A stretch of DNA of 37,300 nucleotides from positions 1-37,300 of the IMG/VR virus record IMGVR_UViG_3300023196_001274; one strand, given 5' to 3'. The notes below the pieces were generated by a model that was not told the origin of the DNA, did no database searches, and saw only the letters and a list, made by a program, of their open reading frames with translations. Positions within the stretch are counted from its first letter, which is position 1. Each line of letters begins with the position of its first letter. Shown piece after piece: positions 1 to 8,129 of this stretch. The DNA is from a virus. A program made the translations under genes and the position numbers.

Positions 1-2
1 AA

Positions 3-101
3 AGCAACAAAGAGGTTTGGATTCACACTATTGGAATTATTGAAGGAGTTGTTTTGTCTATATTTGGATATTTTTACGGTTCTTCAGTTAAAAAGAAGTA
101 A
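3..101 (+). CDS. Small membrane protein, C-terminal fragment
   Basis: The window opens inside an open frame whose last 32 codons can be read before a TAA stop at 99-101. The visible part carries one hydrophobic segment of about 18 residues (from TIGIIEGVV to FGYFYG), followed by GSS and a triple-lysine end. This is the layout of a short single-span inner-membrane protein with a basic tail. The start lies outside the window. It is followed by about 65 bases of AT-rich leader before the next gene. It could belong to the early or lysis genes of the preceding segment. The function is not recognised; the reading frame itself is fairly secure because the hydrophobic pattern is coherent. Confidence 0.5.
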   Translation, partial: SNKEVWIHTIGIIEGVVLSIFGYFYGSSVKKK

Positions 102-104
102 TAA

Positions 105-138
105 TTGAACAAAAACTGTGATAATATGATTATATTTA
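105..138 (+). promoter_or_regulatory. Candidate Bacteroidetes-type promoter
   Basis: A TTG at 105-107 is separated by 23 bases from TATATTTA at 131-138. This is close to the Bacteroidetes consensus of TTG, 17-23 bases, then TAnnTTTG; the final G is an A here. It would give a leader of roughly 20-25 bases before the ATG at 168. In DNA this AT-rich such a match can arise by chance, so it is only a candidate. Confidence 0.25.
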
Positions 139-167
139 GGGTATATAAATCTTAAATATAATTTATT

Positions 168-512
168 ATGAAAAAATTAATTTTATTACTAGCTATTACT
201 TTTTCAACAAGTTTGTTTTCACAGGAAAACAAGTTTAATGGAGTTTGGAAACAAGATTATTCTGATTATTTATTACATATAGATTTATCTGAAAAAAAAG
301 AATACAAAATATATCTTTATAATAGTGATAATAAAGACATGTTTTTTGAAAACGTAGTTGATTACAATAAAGAAAAAATAAAAACTGTAGCCGTTTTTTC
401 AGATGGTAGTAGTTATTCTTGTGAATACACAATAAAAAACAAAGAAACTATTACTTGCTTTTTTAATGAAACAAAAGAAACATTAATATATAAAAAAATA
501 CAAACTAACTAA
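168..512 (+). CDS. Secreted hypothetical protein with signal peptide
   Basis: A 114-residue protein with a clear Sec signal peptide: MKK, then a hydrophobic core (LILLLAITFSTSLF) and a likely signal peptidase I site after FSQ near residue 19. There is no lipobox cysteine. The mature part (about 95 residues) begins NKFNGVWKQ, a pattern often seen at the first strand of small lipocalin-like beta barrels, and contains alternating strand-like segments and two cysteines (around 86 and 97) that could form a disulfide in the periplasm. The gene has its own AT-rich leader and possible promoter (105-138), unlike the tightly packed genes that follow. A phage-encoded periplasmic protein could affect superinfection or envelope integrity, but that is inference. 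The family is not recognised. Confidence 0.75.
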   Translation: MKKLILLLAITFSTSLFSQENKFNGVWKQDYSDYLLHIDLSEKKEYKIYLYNSDNKDMFFENVVDYNKEKIKTVAVFSDGSSYSCEYTIKNKETITCFFNETKETLIYKKIQTN

Positions 513-522
513 CACTAAAAAA

Positions 523-978
523 ATGAAAAAAGCAGGACCATACATGCAAAAAGCAGGCAAAGGCCCAAGAATGGAAACAGGCGCAGGAATTCCTAAGCAA
601 TTTATGGGCCCAGCAATGCACGAGCCAGGACATGAAAAAAATGACTACAAGGTTAATGAATCTGGAGATCAAGTTGCCATTAGAGATACCGCTACTGATG
701 GTTTTTACCATCCAACAGAAGCTGGTTTAGCAGTGTCAAAAAAAATAGGCAGCAAACCTAGAGAATTTAAAGGTGCTGTGTTTGGTTTTGATCAAAGTGA
801 AAGAGCGCCAGGCTATAGAACACCTGGTGGTGAAATGATCAGAGCAAACAATCCTAGAGAGTTAGAAAAACTAAAAACACAATACAACAAAGATTTATCA
901 ATTCATACTCAACAAGAAAACCGAAGAGTAGAACGCGGCAATATAGCTAGAGGTTATACTGGTAAAGCAATTAAATAA
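523..978 (+). CDS. Hypothetical Gly/Pro/Lys-rich small protein
   Basis: A 151-residue hydrophilic protein. The first 40 residues are low in complexity and rich in Gly, Pro, Met and Lys (GPYMQKAGKGPRMETGAGIP, then GPAMHEPGHE) and are probably disordered. The middle has a more ordered part (DGFYHPTEAGLAVSKKIG, GAVFGFDQSERAPGYRTPGG), and the end is charged. It has no membrane segment and no signal peptide. It begins 10 bases after the previous stop and is followed by an AT-rich leader to the next gene, so it looks like the first member of the late structural operon. A minor virion or assembly role is possible from position only. No known family is recognised. Confidence 0.7.
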   Translation: MKKAGPYMQKAGKGPRMETGAGIPKQFMGPAMHEPGHEKNDYKVNESGDQVAIRDTATDGFYHPTEAGLAVSKKIGSKPREFKGAVFGFDQSERAPGYRTPGGEMIRANNPRELEKLKTQYNKDLSIHTQQENRRVERGNIARGYTGKAIK

Positions 979-1007
979 CAAACAATTAATCAATTAAATT
1001 TAATCAA

Positions 1008-1289
1008 ATGGGAAAAACAAAAACGTTAAAAACAGTAATCTCTAAAGAACATTTAGAAAAACTAACAACTCAACAAGGTGCTTTAAATGAAATCATAACC
1101 CGCATTGGGATGATTGAAACAGAGAAGCATAGCTTGCTTCACCGTATTGGTGATGTCAACAAAGCCGTAGAAGAATTTAAGGTTGAACTTGAAGAGGAAT
1201 ATGGCCAAGTAACAATTGACCTTAGTACTGGAGAGTACGAGCCAATTAAAACAGAAGTTGAGGATGCTGTCGAAGATCAGGAAGATTAG
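1008..1289 (+). CDS. Hypothetical coiled-coil protein
   Basis: A 93-residue protein, almost entirely helical by pattern. Residues about 12-65 have heptad spacing of Leu, Ile and Val (EHLEKLTTQQGALNEIITRI, then a second helix ending FKVELEEEYG), suggesting a two-helix coiled coil. The acidic tail (VEDAVEDQED) is probably disordered. The segment EYGQVTIDLSTGEY resembles a short beta hairpin seen in small marine phage proteins of this kind. It starts after the leader TTAATCAAATTTAATCAA-like, free of Shine-Dalgarno. It lies in the block of small genes just before packaging genes. Function unknown. Confidence 0.7.
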   Translation: MGKTKTLKTVISKEHLEKLTTQQGALNEIITRIGMIETEKHSLLHRIGDVNKAVEEFKVELEEEYGQVTIDLSTGEYEPIKTEVEDAVEDQED

Positions 1290-1317
1290 TATAGGATCTG
1301 ATTATAAAAACGACGCA

Positions 1318-1491
1318 ATGCATTATTCTATTGGTCAGACAGTATACGGTGGGCATGAAATAGCCTACATCACTCTTGACGAAGAAGATAGTTCTTATAA
1401 TATTCATATTAAAAAAGACAACGAGGTAATGCCATGGAAGAAATTTAATTCTAACATGGCTATCTCTGTTGAGTATGATCTGGAATATTAA
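1318..1491 (+). CDS. Small hypothetical protein
   Basis: A 57-residue protein from the ATG at 1318. The frame stays open upstream to ATGs at 1216 and 1264, but those would overlap the previous gene by 74 and 26 bases. The sequence from 1318 (MHYSIGQTVYGGHEIAYI) reads like a proper beta-rich N-terminus, so the later start is preferred. The protein looks like a small beta barrel: strand-like segments GHEIAYITLDE, SYNIHIKKDNEV and MAISVEYDLEY. Its stop overlaps the start of the next gene by one base (TAATG), which suggests translational coupling with the co-chaperonin-like gene. Function unknown. Confidence 0.6.
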   Translation: MHYSIGQTVYGGHEIAYITLDEEDSSYNIHIKKDNEVMPWKKFNSNMAISVEYDLEY

Positions 1492-2099
1492 TGAATAGTT
1501 TATATGATTTTATTGTTAGGCCTTACAATGGAAATAGATATGAAAATTCCATTAAAGTCGCTGACAAAGAACTAGTATTAAATACTAAAATAGAGGCCTT
1601 TAAAGCTGTTAACAATATAGCTGAAGTTATAGCCGTGCCGTTAGCCTTTAAAACAAATATCAAAGTTGGTGATAAAATTATTATTCATCACAATGTGTTT
1701 AGAATATTTTACGACATAAGAGGTAAAGTTAAAAACAGTAGATCTTTATTTAAAGATGACACGTTTTTTGTATCAGTTGATCAAATATATATGCATGGTG
1801 ATATTGGTAATTGGAAAGCTTTTGGAGACAGATGCTTTGTAATGCCATTAAAAAGTAACGACTCTCTAACGCTTGATAAAGAACGAGAGCTTATTGGTAT
1901 ACTAAAGTATGGTAATAGCTCGTTAGAAGCGCTTAAAATAAGCCCTGGTGATCTAGTTGGTTATACTCCTTACGGAGAATTTGATTTTATTATAGATGAT
2001 CAGCGATTATATTGTATGAAATCAAATGATATCGTGATAAAATATGAATACCAAGGAGATGAAGTTGAAAATAATCCTAGCTGGGCAAGTCGCAGTTGA
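1491..2099 (+). CDS. Tandem GroES-like co-chaperonin
   Basis: A 202-residue protein that appears to hold two GroES (Cpn10) folds in a row. The second (about 108-187) is the clearer: DRCFVMPLK, then GILKYG, KISPGDLVGYTPYG, and YCMKSNDIVIKYE follow the GroES order of N-terminal strand, KVGDxVxF loop and final MSESDILAIVE strand. The first (about 7-100) shows IVRPYNG, IAEVIAVP, IKVGDKIIIHHNVFR and TFFVSVDQIY. GroES is normally about 97 residues and acts as a seven-membered cap on GroEL; phages such as T4 (gp31) supply their own to fold the capsid protein. Location just before terminase, portal and capsid genes fits a capsid-folding role. The domain assignment is from remembered motifs; binding to host GroEL is inferred. 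Confidence 0.7.
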   Translation: MNSLYDFIVRPYNGNRYENSIKVADKELVLNTKIEAFKAVNNIAEVIAVPLAFKTNIKVGDKIIIHHNVFRIFYDIRGKVKNSRSLFKDDTFFVSVDQIYMHGDIGNWKAFGDRCFVMPLKSNDSLTLDKERELIGILKYGNSSLEALKISPGDLVGYTPYGEFDFIIDDQRLYCMKSNDIVIKYEYQGDEVENNPSWASRS

Positions 2100-2319
2100 G
2101 GAATTAATAAAGGTAGCACAAGAAAAGATCGTTGACTCAGGTGATGATATTTCCGCTGACAGACTTAAGAATGCTGCCGCTACAAAAAAACTAGCTATAT
2201 TCGACGCTTTTGAGATTCTAAATAGAATTCAAGACGAAGAAGATATACTTAACGAGAAACCCAAAGAAGTAAAAGAAGAAAAGTCTTTTAAGGGTTTTGC
2301 AGAAGGGAGATCTAAATAA
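2059..2319 (+). CDS. Small helical protein, possible small terminase
   Basis: An 86-residue protein from the ATG at 2059; an upstream ATG at 2044 would add five residues (MNTKE). The gene overlaps the end of the co-chaperonin gene by 41 bases, and its stop overlaps the terminase start by one base (TAATG). It is helical: IILAGQVAVEELIKVAQEKI, then RLKNAAATKKLAIFDAFEIL, then a charged, likely disordered tail (KPKEVKEEKSFKGFAEGRSK). Its size, helical character and position directly before the large terminase are what one expects of a small terminase subunit, which recognises phage DNA. There is no clear helix-turn-helix motif, so this remains positional inference. Confidence 0.6.
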   Translation: MKLKIILAGQVAVEELIKVAQEKIVDSGDDISADRLKNAAATKKLAIFDAFEILNRIQDEEDILNEKPKEVKEEKSFKGFAEGRSK

Positions 2320-4529
2320 TGTACGAGCAAACTTTATATAAAGTTTTAGACAGCCACATTAATCCTAAGGTAATCAGCAAGTTAAACCGCTATAACAAGT
2401 GGGAGTATGGCTATAACAAGGATCACGATGTAGTTGTTATTAGTAAAACCGGAAAAATAGGTGAGATCTATGAGATACAGGGTCTTGCTATTGCTCTTCC
2501 GGCTGAAAACAATACACATAAGTTTGAGTCTAATAGATGGGAATTCAGTGAATACCCTAAAGAGCTTGAGAAAATTAAAACAGTATTTGACTGGAAAGAA
2601 TATTCCTCAGAGTTTCAAGAGAAATGGTTCGACTACATAGACAATGAGTTCAAGCTAAGAGACGAGGGTTTTTGGTTTTACAACAATAGTAATCCAACAT
2701 ATATAACAGGTACACATTACATGTATCTACAATGGAGTAAGATTGACGTGGGTAAGCCTGATTTTAGAGAAGCCAATAGGTTGTTCTTTATATTTTGGGA
2801 AGCTTGCAAAGCGGATAACAGATGCTACGGCATGTGTTACCTTAAAAACCGTCGATCTGGATTTTCATTTATGGCATCTGGCGAGACAGTTAATCAAGCC
2901 ACAATATCAAGTGACGCTAGATTCGGGATACTATCTAAGTCAGGACCCGATGCAAAGAAAATGTTTACGGATAAAGTAGTACCGATCTCGGTTAACTATC
3001 CTTTCTTTTTCAAACCTATACAAGACGGTATGGACCGTCCAAAATCAGAACTAGCATACAGAGTACCAGCATCTAAGTTTACTAGACGTAAGTTAGATGT
3101 AAATGAAAAGCTAGAAGACATTGAAGGTCTTGACACTACTATTGACTGGAAAAATACCGGGGACAACTCCTATGATGGAGAAAAGCTAAAGCTTTTAGTA
3201 CATGACGAAAGTGGTAAGTGGGAAAGACCAAATAATATTTTAAACAACTGGCGCGTAACTAAAACTACACTTCGATTAGGTTCTAGAATTATCGGCAAGT
3301 GTATGATGGGTTCGACCTCAAATGCTTTAGACAAAGGTGGGGATAACTTCAAGAAATTATACAATGATTCAGACGTTACTAAACGAAACGCCAATGGACA
3401 GACTCGCACGGGATTATATTCTCTGTTTGTACCTATGGAGTGGAACTACGAGGGATACATTGATTCTTATGGACTACCTGTATTCGACACACCAGAAAAA
3501 CCAGTTGAAGCACCAGACGGATCAAAAATAGAAATAGGTGTACTTGATTATTGGCAAAATGAAGTTGACGGCTTAAAACATGACGCAGACGCTTTAAATG
3601 AATTCTACCGTCAATTTCCAAGAACAACACAACACGCTTTTAGAGATGAGACTAAACAATCATTGTTTAACCTCACTAAAATATACGAGCAAATAGATTA
3701 CAACGAAGACGTCAACAATAAGTCCATGGTTACCACTGGTAGTTTTCAGTGGGAAAATGGAAAGCAAGATACTAGGGTTTTATTTGTGCCTCATAAAGAC
3801 GGCAGGTTTATAATAAGTTGGGTGCCACCTTTTTATATGCAAAACAAAGTTTTGATTAAAAATGGTACTAAGCACCCCGGCAATGAGCACTGTGGCGCTT
3901 TTGGATGTGACCCTTATGATATATCAGGTACTGTAGATGGTAGAGGATCTAATGGATCGCTACATGGTCTTACTAAGTTTTCAATGGAAGACGTGCCACC
4001 TAGTCATTTCTTTTTAGAATATATAGCTAGACCACAGACTGCTGAAACATTTTTTGAAGACGTACTTATGGCTTGCGTGTTTTACGGCATGCCAATACTA
4101 GCAGAAAACAATAAGCCTAGGTTATTATATCATTTCAAAAGAAGAGGTTACCGTGGTTTTGCAATGAACAGACCAGACAAAGTTTGGAATAAGTTATCTG
4201 TAACGGAAAGAGAAATAGGTGGAATACCTAACTCAAGTGAAGATATAAAGCAGGCGCACGCTGCGGCGATAGAGTCATATATAGAGACTTACGTTGGTTT
4301 TAGAGAAATTGAATATGGAGACATGTATTTCCAGCGAACACTAGAAGATTGGGCTAAATTCAATATAAACAATAGAACAAAGCACGATGCTTCGATTAGC
4401 TCCGGACTAGCGATTATGGCTTGTAACAAACACCTTTACATCCCAACAGCACCCGTTGAAAGAAAAACTTACGACTTAGGAATTAAAAGATATGACAATA
4501 GCGGTGCTTTGTCTAAAATAGCAAAATAA
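2319..4529 (+). CDS. terL: Terminase large subunit
   Basis: A 736-residue DNA-packaging motor. The ATPase half has a deviant Walker A, KNRRSGFSF at about 176-184, of the Arg-rich type seen in many phage terminases in place of GKS/T. It is followed by a segment ARFGILSKSG, and a Walker B LLVHDESGKW with D296-E297. The C-terminal nuclease half has a RNase H-like motif GAFGCDPYD with D531, an acidic E596 in ILAENNKP, and D690 in KHDASISSGLAI. These are the expected three acidic metal-binding positions that cut concatemers. It is larger than a typical terminase (about 450-600 residues), owing to an N-terminal extension of about 120 residues (KWEYGYNKDHDVVVISKTGK region). The portal gene starts immediately after the stop, so the two are coupled. 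Confidence 0.93.
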   Translation: MYEQTLYKVLDSHINPKVISKLNRYNKWEYGYNKDHDVVVISKTGKIGEIYEIQGLAIALPAENNTHKFESNRWEFSEYPKELEKIKTVFDWKEYSSEFQEKWFDYIDNEFKLRDEGFWFYNNSNPTYITGTHYMYLQWSKIDVGKPDFREANRLFFIFWEACKADNRCYGMCYLKNRRSGFSFMASGETVNQATISSDARFGILSKSGPDAKKMFTDKVVPISVNYPFFFKPIQDGMDRPKSELAYRVPASKFTRRKLDVNEKLEDIEGLDTTIDWKNTGDNSYDGEKLKLLVHDESGKWERPNNILNNWRVTKTTLRLGSRIIGKCMMGSTSNALDKGGDNFKKLYNDSDVTKRNANGQTRTGLYSLFVPMEWNYEGYIDSYGLPVFDTPEKPVEAPDGSKIEIGVLDYWQNEVDGLKHDADALNEFYRQFPRTTQHAFRDETKQSLFNLTKIYEQIDYNEDVNNKSMVTTGSFQWENGKQDTRVLFVPHKDGRFIISWVPPFYMQNKVLIKNGTKHPGNEHCGAFGCDPYDISGTVDGRGSNGSLHGLTKFSMEDVPPSHFFLEYIARPQTAETFFEDVLMACVFYGMPILAENNKPRLLYHFKRRGYRGFAMNRPDKVWNKLSVTEREIGGIPNSSEDIKQAHAAAIESYIETYVGFREIEYGDMYFQRTLEDWAKFNINNRTKHDASISSGLAIMACNKHLYIPTAPVERKTYDLGIKRYDNSGALSKIAK

Positions 4530-6941
4530 ATGAAGGTATACACTAACACAAACAGTTCTTTTCCTAGCCAAGTAGTTAGCGACGCAGAAAAAGCTAGCTA
4601 TGACTATGGTCTACAGGTATCTAGAGCCATTGAACAGGAATGGTTTGATCAGGGAAGAACAAACCAGAACAGATACCAAACTAACTGGAACAACTTTCAC
4701 CAGTTAAGATTGTATGCTAGGGGAGAGCAATCTATACAGAAATACAAAGATGAATTGTCTATTAACGGCGATTTGTCTTATTTAAATTTAGACTGGAAAC
4801 CTGTGCCTGTCATCTCTAAGTTTGTAGATATTGTTGTAAATGGTATATCTCAAAAGACCTACGATATCAAAGCTTTTGCTCAAGACCCCGAATCACTAAA
4901 GAAAAGAACACAGTACGCTAACGCAGTTGCAGAGGATATGTTTGCCCAAGATCTCATACAGCAGGCTATGCAAACAACTGGGCAGGATTTATCTAGAACA
5001 AACATACCTCCTGATGAATTACCAGAGACGATAGAAGAACTAGAGCTTCACATGCAGTTATCTTACAAGGAATCCATTGAAATAGCCGAAGAAGAAGCTA
5101 TAAGCAGTGTTTTGTCTCAAAATAAATACGAAGAAACAAGAAAAAGATTAAACTATGATCTAACCGTTTTAGGTATTAGCGCTGTTAAAACAAATTTTAA
5201 TGTTTCAAATGGCATTACAATAGATTATGTTGATCCAGCTTACATGGTTTATTCATATACTGAAGATCCTAACTTTGACGACATTTACTATGTTGGCGAA
5301 GTGAAGGCAATTACTATCCCGGAACTAAAGAAACAATTTCCAGATTTATCTGAAGAAGAGCTTTATAAAATACAACAAATGCCTGGCAATCGCCAATATG
5401 TAACTGGTTGGGGTAATTATGACGAGAACACGGTTCAAGTATTATATTTTGAATATAAAACTTACATGAATCAGGTATTTAAAATAAAAAGAACAGATAC
5501 TGGTTTAGAGAAAGCTTTAGAAAAAACCGATGAGTTTAATCCTCCGCCAAATGACAATTTTGAAAGAGTATATAGAACTATAGAAGTATTATATTCTGGC
5601 GCTAAGGTTTTAGGCACAAATACTATGCTTAAATGGGAGTTGTCTGAAAATATGACAAGACCTTTTGCCGATACAACTAAGGTTGTCATGAACTATAATA
5701 TCTGCGCTCCAAGAATCTACAAAGGCCGCGTTGATTCTTTAGTTAATAGAATAACTGGTTTTGCTGATATGATTCAGTTAACACATTTAAAGCTACAACA
5801 AGTAATGTCTAGAATTATACCTGATGGTGTGTTTTTAGATATGGACGGTTTAGCAGAGGTTGATCTTGGGAATGGCACAAACTATAATCCAGCTGAGGCG
5901 CTTAACATGTACTTCCAAACTGGTAGTATTGTTGGTAGATCTTTAACTCAAGACGGAGACGTAAACAGAGGTAGAGTACCTGTTCAAGAGTTAACATCGT
6001 CATCTGGTCAAGGAAAAATACAGTCGCTAATACAAACTTACCAGTACTACTTACAAATGATTAGAGATGTGACTGGTTTAAACGAAGCTAGAGATGGTAG
6101 TAACCCAGACAAAGACTCTCTGCTAGGGCTGCAAAAGATGGCCGCTAACGCGTCAAATGTAGCGACAAGACACATAAACCAAGCCAGTAACTTCCTTACT
6201 CTTAAAACGTGTGAAAATATTTCTCTTAAAATAGCAGATGTTTTAAACTTTCCTTTGACTAGAAATTCTTTAATGGAAAGTATTTCAATATATAACGTTG
6301 AAACATTAAATGAAATCAGTAATTTAAATTTACACGATTTTGGTATTTATTTAGAACTAGAACCTGATGAAGAGGAAAAAGCGCAACTAGAGCAAAATAT
6401 TCAAATAGCTCTTCAATCTGGTGGCGTAGATTTAGATGATGTTATTGACATCCGACAAATTAAAAATCTAAAACTAGCCAACCAACTTCTTAAATTAAGA
6501 AAGAAAAAGAAACAAGAAGCAATGCAGCGGGCTCAAATGGCTAACATCCAAGCTCAAGCTCAGGCTAACGCGCAGGCGGCAGAACAAGCCGCTATGTCTG
6601 AGGTTCAAAAACAACAGGCATTAACTCAGGAAAAAGTCAATATTGAACAAGCAAAATCTCAATTTGAAATTCAAAGAATGCAAACAGAGGCTCAGATTAA
6701 AAGAGAATTAATGGCCGAAGAGTTTAATTACCAAATGCAGTTGGCTCAGATCAGGGCTAATGCAGAAAAAACCAAAGAGCAGGATATTGAAGACCGTAAA
6801 GACAAAAGAGTAAAAATACAAGGTACACAACAAAGTGAACTTATAGATCAAAGAAAAAACGATACATTACCCAAGAACTTTGAGTCAGCCGGTAATGATA
6901 GTTTAGGAGGTTTTAATTTAGAACAGTTTTCTCCTAAATAA
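4530..6941 (+). CDS. Portal protein
   Basis: An 803-residue portal, placed directly after the terminase and before the scaffold and capsid genes. The N-terminal part has a helical clip/stem-like region (NWNNFHQLRLYARGEQSI) and LDWKPVPVISKFVDIVVNGI, a motif typical of podovirus portals. The middle has mixed alpha/beta (DYVDPAYMVYSYTEDPNF) and the stem region GRVDSLVNRITGFADMIQ. From about 645 to 770 runs a long helix rich in Gln and Ala (QAMQRAQ, AQANAQAAEQAA, SQFEIQRMQTEAQIKRELMA), probably a coiled-coil barrel extending into the capsid as in P22-type portals. Twelve copies would form the DNA channel. The length and barrel fit a large podoviral portal. The last 30 residues are likely disordered. 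Confidence 0.88.
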   Translation: MKVYTNTNSSFPSQVVSDAEKASYDYGLQVSRAIEQEWFDQGRTNQNRYQTNWNNFHQLRLYARGEQSIQKYKDELSINGDLSYLNLDWKPVPVISKFVDIVVNGISQKTYDIKAFAQDPESLKKRTQYANAVAEDMFAQDLIQQAMQTTGQDLSRTNIPPDELPETIEELELHMQLSYKESIEIAEEEAISSVLSQNKYEETRKRLNYDLTVLGISAVKTNFNVSNGITIDYVDPAYMVYSYTEDPNFDDIYYVGEVKAITIPELKKQFPDLSEEELYKIQQMPGNRQYVTGWGNYDENTVQVLYFEYKTYMNQVFKIKRTDTGLEKALEKTDEFNPPPNDNFERVYRTIEVLYSGAKVLGTNTMLKWELSENMTRPFADTTKVVMNYNICAPRIYKGRVDSLVNRITGFADMIQLTHLKLQQVMSRIIPDGVFLDMDGLAEVDLGNGTNYNPAEALNMYFQTGSIVGRSLTQDGDVNRGRVPVQELTSSSGQGKIQSLIQTYQYYLQMIRDVTGLNEARDGSNPDKDSLLGLQKMAANASNVATRHINQASNFLTLKTCENISLKIADVLNFPLTRNSLMESISIYNVETLNEISNLNLHDFGIYLELEPDEEEKAQLEQNIQIALQSGGVDLDDVIDIRQIKNLKLANQLLKLRKKKKQEAMQRAQMANIQAQAQANAQAAEQAAMSEVQKQQALTQEKVNIEQAKSQFEIQRMQTEAQIKRELMAEEFNYQMQLAQIRANAEKTKEQDIEDRKDKRVKIQGTQQSELIDQRKNDTLPKNFESAGNDSLGGFNLEQFSPK

Positions 6942-6970
6942 ACAATTAACTAATTTTATATTATTATATC

Positions 6971-8107
6971 ATGTCAACACAAGAAAAACAAGAAGGTGAT
7001 TTCAAAATGAAAAAACCCAAAGCAAAGCAATTAGGCAAAGTCAACGAGGTTGTCAAAGTAGATCTGAAACAACCTGAACCAGAAGCCCCTATTAAAGTAG
7101 ACTTAACAACTCCAAAACAAGAGGTTGTTGAAGAGAAAGTAGAGGACAAACAAGAAGAAAGTGTGTATAGCACTGAAGAGCAACCTGTTATTCAAGAAAT
7201 AACCGAGGAAGAAGTTGCACAAGAGGTTTCGGAAGTTACTCAAGAACTACAGCAAGCAGTAGTAGAAACAAAAGAAACAGGCAAAGCCTTACCTGAAAAC
7301 ATTGAAAAATTAGTTTCTTTCATGGAAGAAACTGGTGGAACAGTTGAAGACTATGTGAGACTTAATGCTGATTATTCTCAAGTAGACAGTAACACGCTGT
7401 TAAGAGAGTATTATAAGCAAAGCAAACCGTATTTAGATAATAGTGAGGTGAATCTTTTAATAGAAGATAACTTCCAATACGACGAAGATTTAGATGATGA
7501 GCGAGACATCAGAAAAAAGAAACTCGCATATAAAGAAGAGGTGGCTAAAGCCCAGAGTTTTTTAGAGCAAACAAAGAGTAAGTACTACGACGAAATCAAG
7601 TTGAGACCCGGCGTAACTCAAGAGCAAAAAAAAGCAACGGACTTTTTCAACCGATACAATGAAGAGCAAAATACAAGGACTCAGCAGCACGAGACTTTTA
7701 AAAACCAAACTAAACAATTACTCAATAACGATTTCAAAGGTTTTGATTTTAATTTAGGTGAAAAAAAGTTTAGATACGGTATTCAAAACGCGTCTCAAGT
7801 TGCAGAAACTCAGTCTGATATTAGAAATGTAATCGGGAAGTTCCTAGATGACAAGGGTAATGTTAAGGACACTAGTGGTTATCACAAAGCCATGTATGCC
7901 GCAATGAATGCAGATAAAATAGCAAGTCATTTTTACGAACAAGGGAAGTCTGATGCAATTAAAGAAGTTGTATCAACATCGAAAAACCCAAGCACCAATG
8001 AGCCAAGAAAAGCTCCAGGTGATGTTTATATTAATGGTTTAAAAGTTAAAGCAATCAGTGGGGCAGATTCTTCAAAACTTAAAATTAAAACAAGGAAATT
8101 TAACTAA
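6971..8107 (+). CDS. Scaffolding protein (probable)
   Basis: A 378-residue, strongly hydrophilic protein between portal and capsid, the usual position of a scaffold. The first 110 residues are Glu, Val, Gln and Pro rich and low in complexity (EEVAQEVSEVTQELQQAVVE), probably disordered or coiled. The central part is helical (NIEKLVSFMEETGGTVEDYV, DLDDERDIRKKKLAYKEEVA). The basic C-terminus (VKAISGADSSKLKIKTRKFN) fits the positively charged tail that scaffolds use to bind the capsid protein. The leader is AT-only (6942-6970). Scaffolds have little sequence conservation, so the call rests on charge, helices and gene order. A protease or other head function is not indicated. Confidence 0.72.
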   Translation: MSTQEKQEGDFKMKKPKAKQLGKVNEVVKVDLKQPEPEAPIKVDLTTPKQEVVEEKVEDKQEESVYSTEEQPVIQEITEEEVAQEVSEVTQELQQAVVETKETGKALPENIEKLVSFMEETGGTVEDYVRLNADYSQVDSNTLLREYYKQSKPYLDNSEVNLLIEDNFQYDEDLDDERDIRKKKLAYKEEVAKAQSFLEQTKSKYYDEIKLRPGVTQEQKKATDFFNRYNEEQNTRTQQHETFKNQTKQLLNNDFKGFDFNLGEKKFRYGIQNASQVAETQSDIRNVIGKFLDDKGNVKDTSGYHKAMYAAMNADKIASHFYEQGKSDAIKEVVSTSKNPSTNEPRKAPGDVYINGLKVKAISGADSSKLKIKTRKFN

Positions 8108-8129
8108 TTAAAAATTAAAAATAAAAATT

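Noticed and set aside
1216-1317. Longer N-terminus for the small protein ending at 1491
   Set aside because: This part overlaps the coiled-coil gene and reads as low-quality sequence (MTLVLESTSQLKQKLRMLSK); the ATG at 1318 fits the compact gene order.
2841-2870. Possible defective terminase because of absent GKS/T Walker A
   Set aside because: Arg-rich, Lys-poor variants such as KNRRSGFS are common in functional phage terminases, and the Walker B and all nuclease acids are intact.
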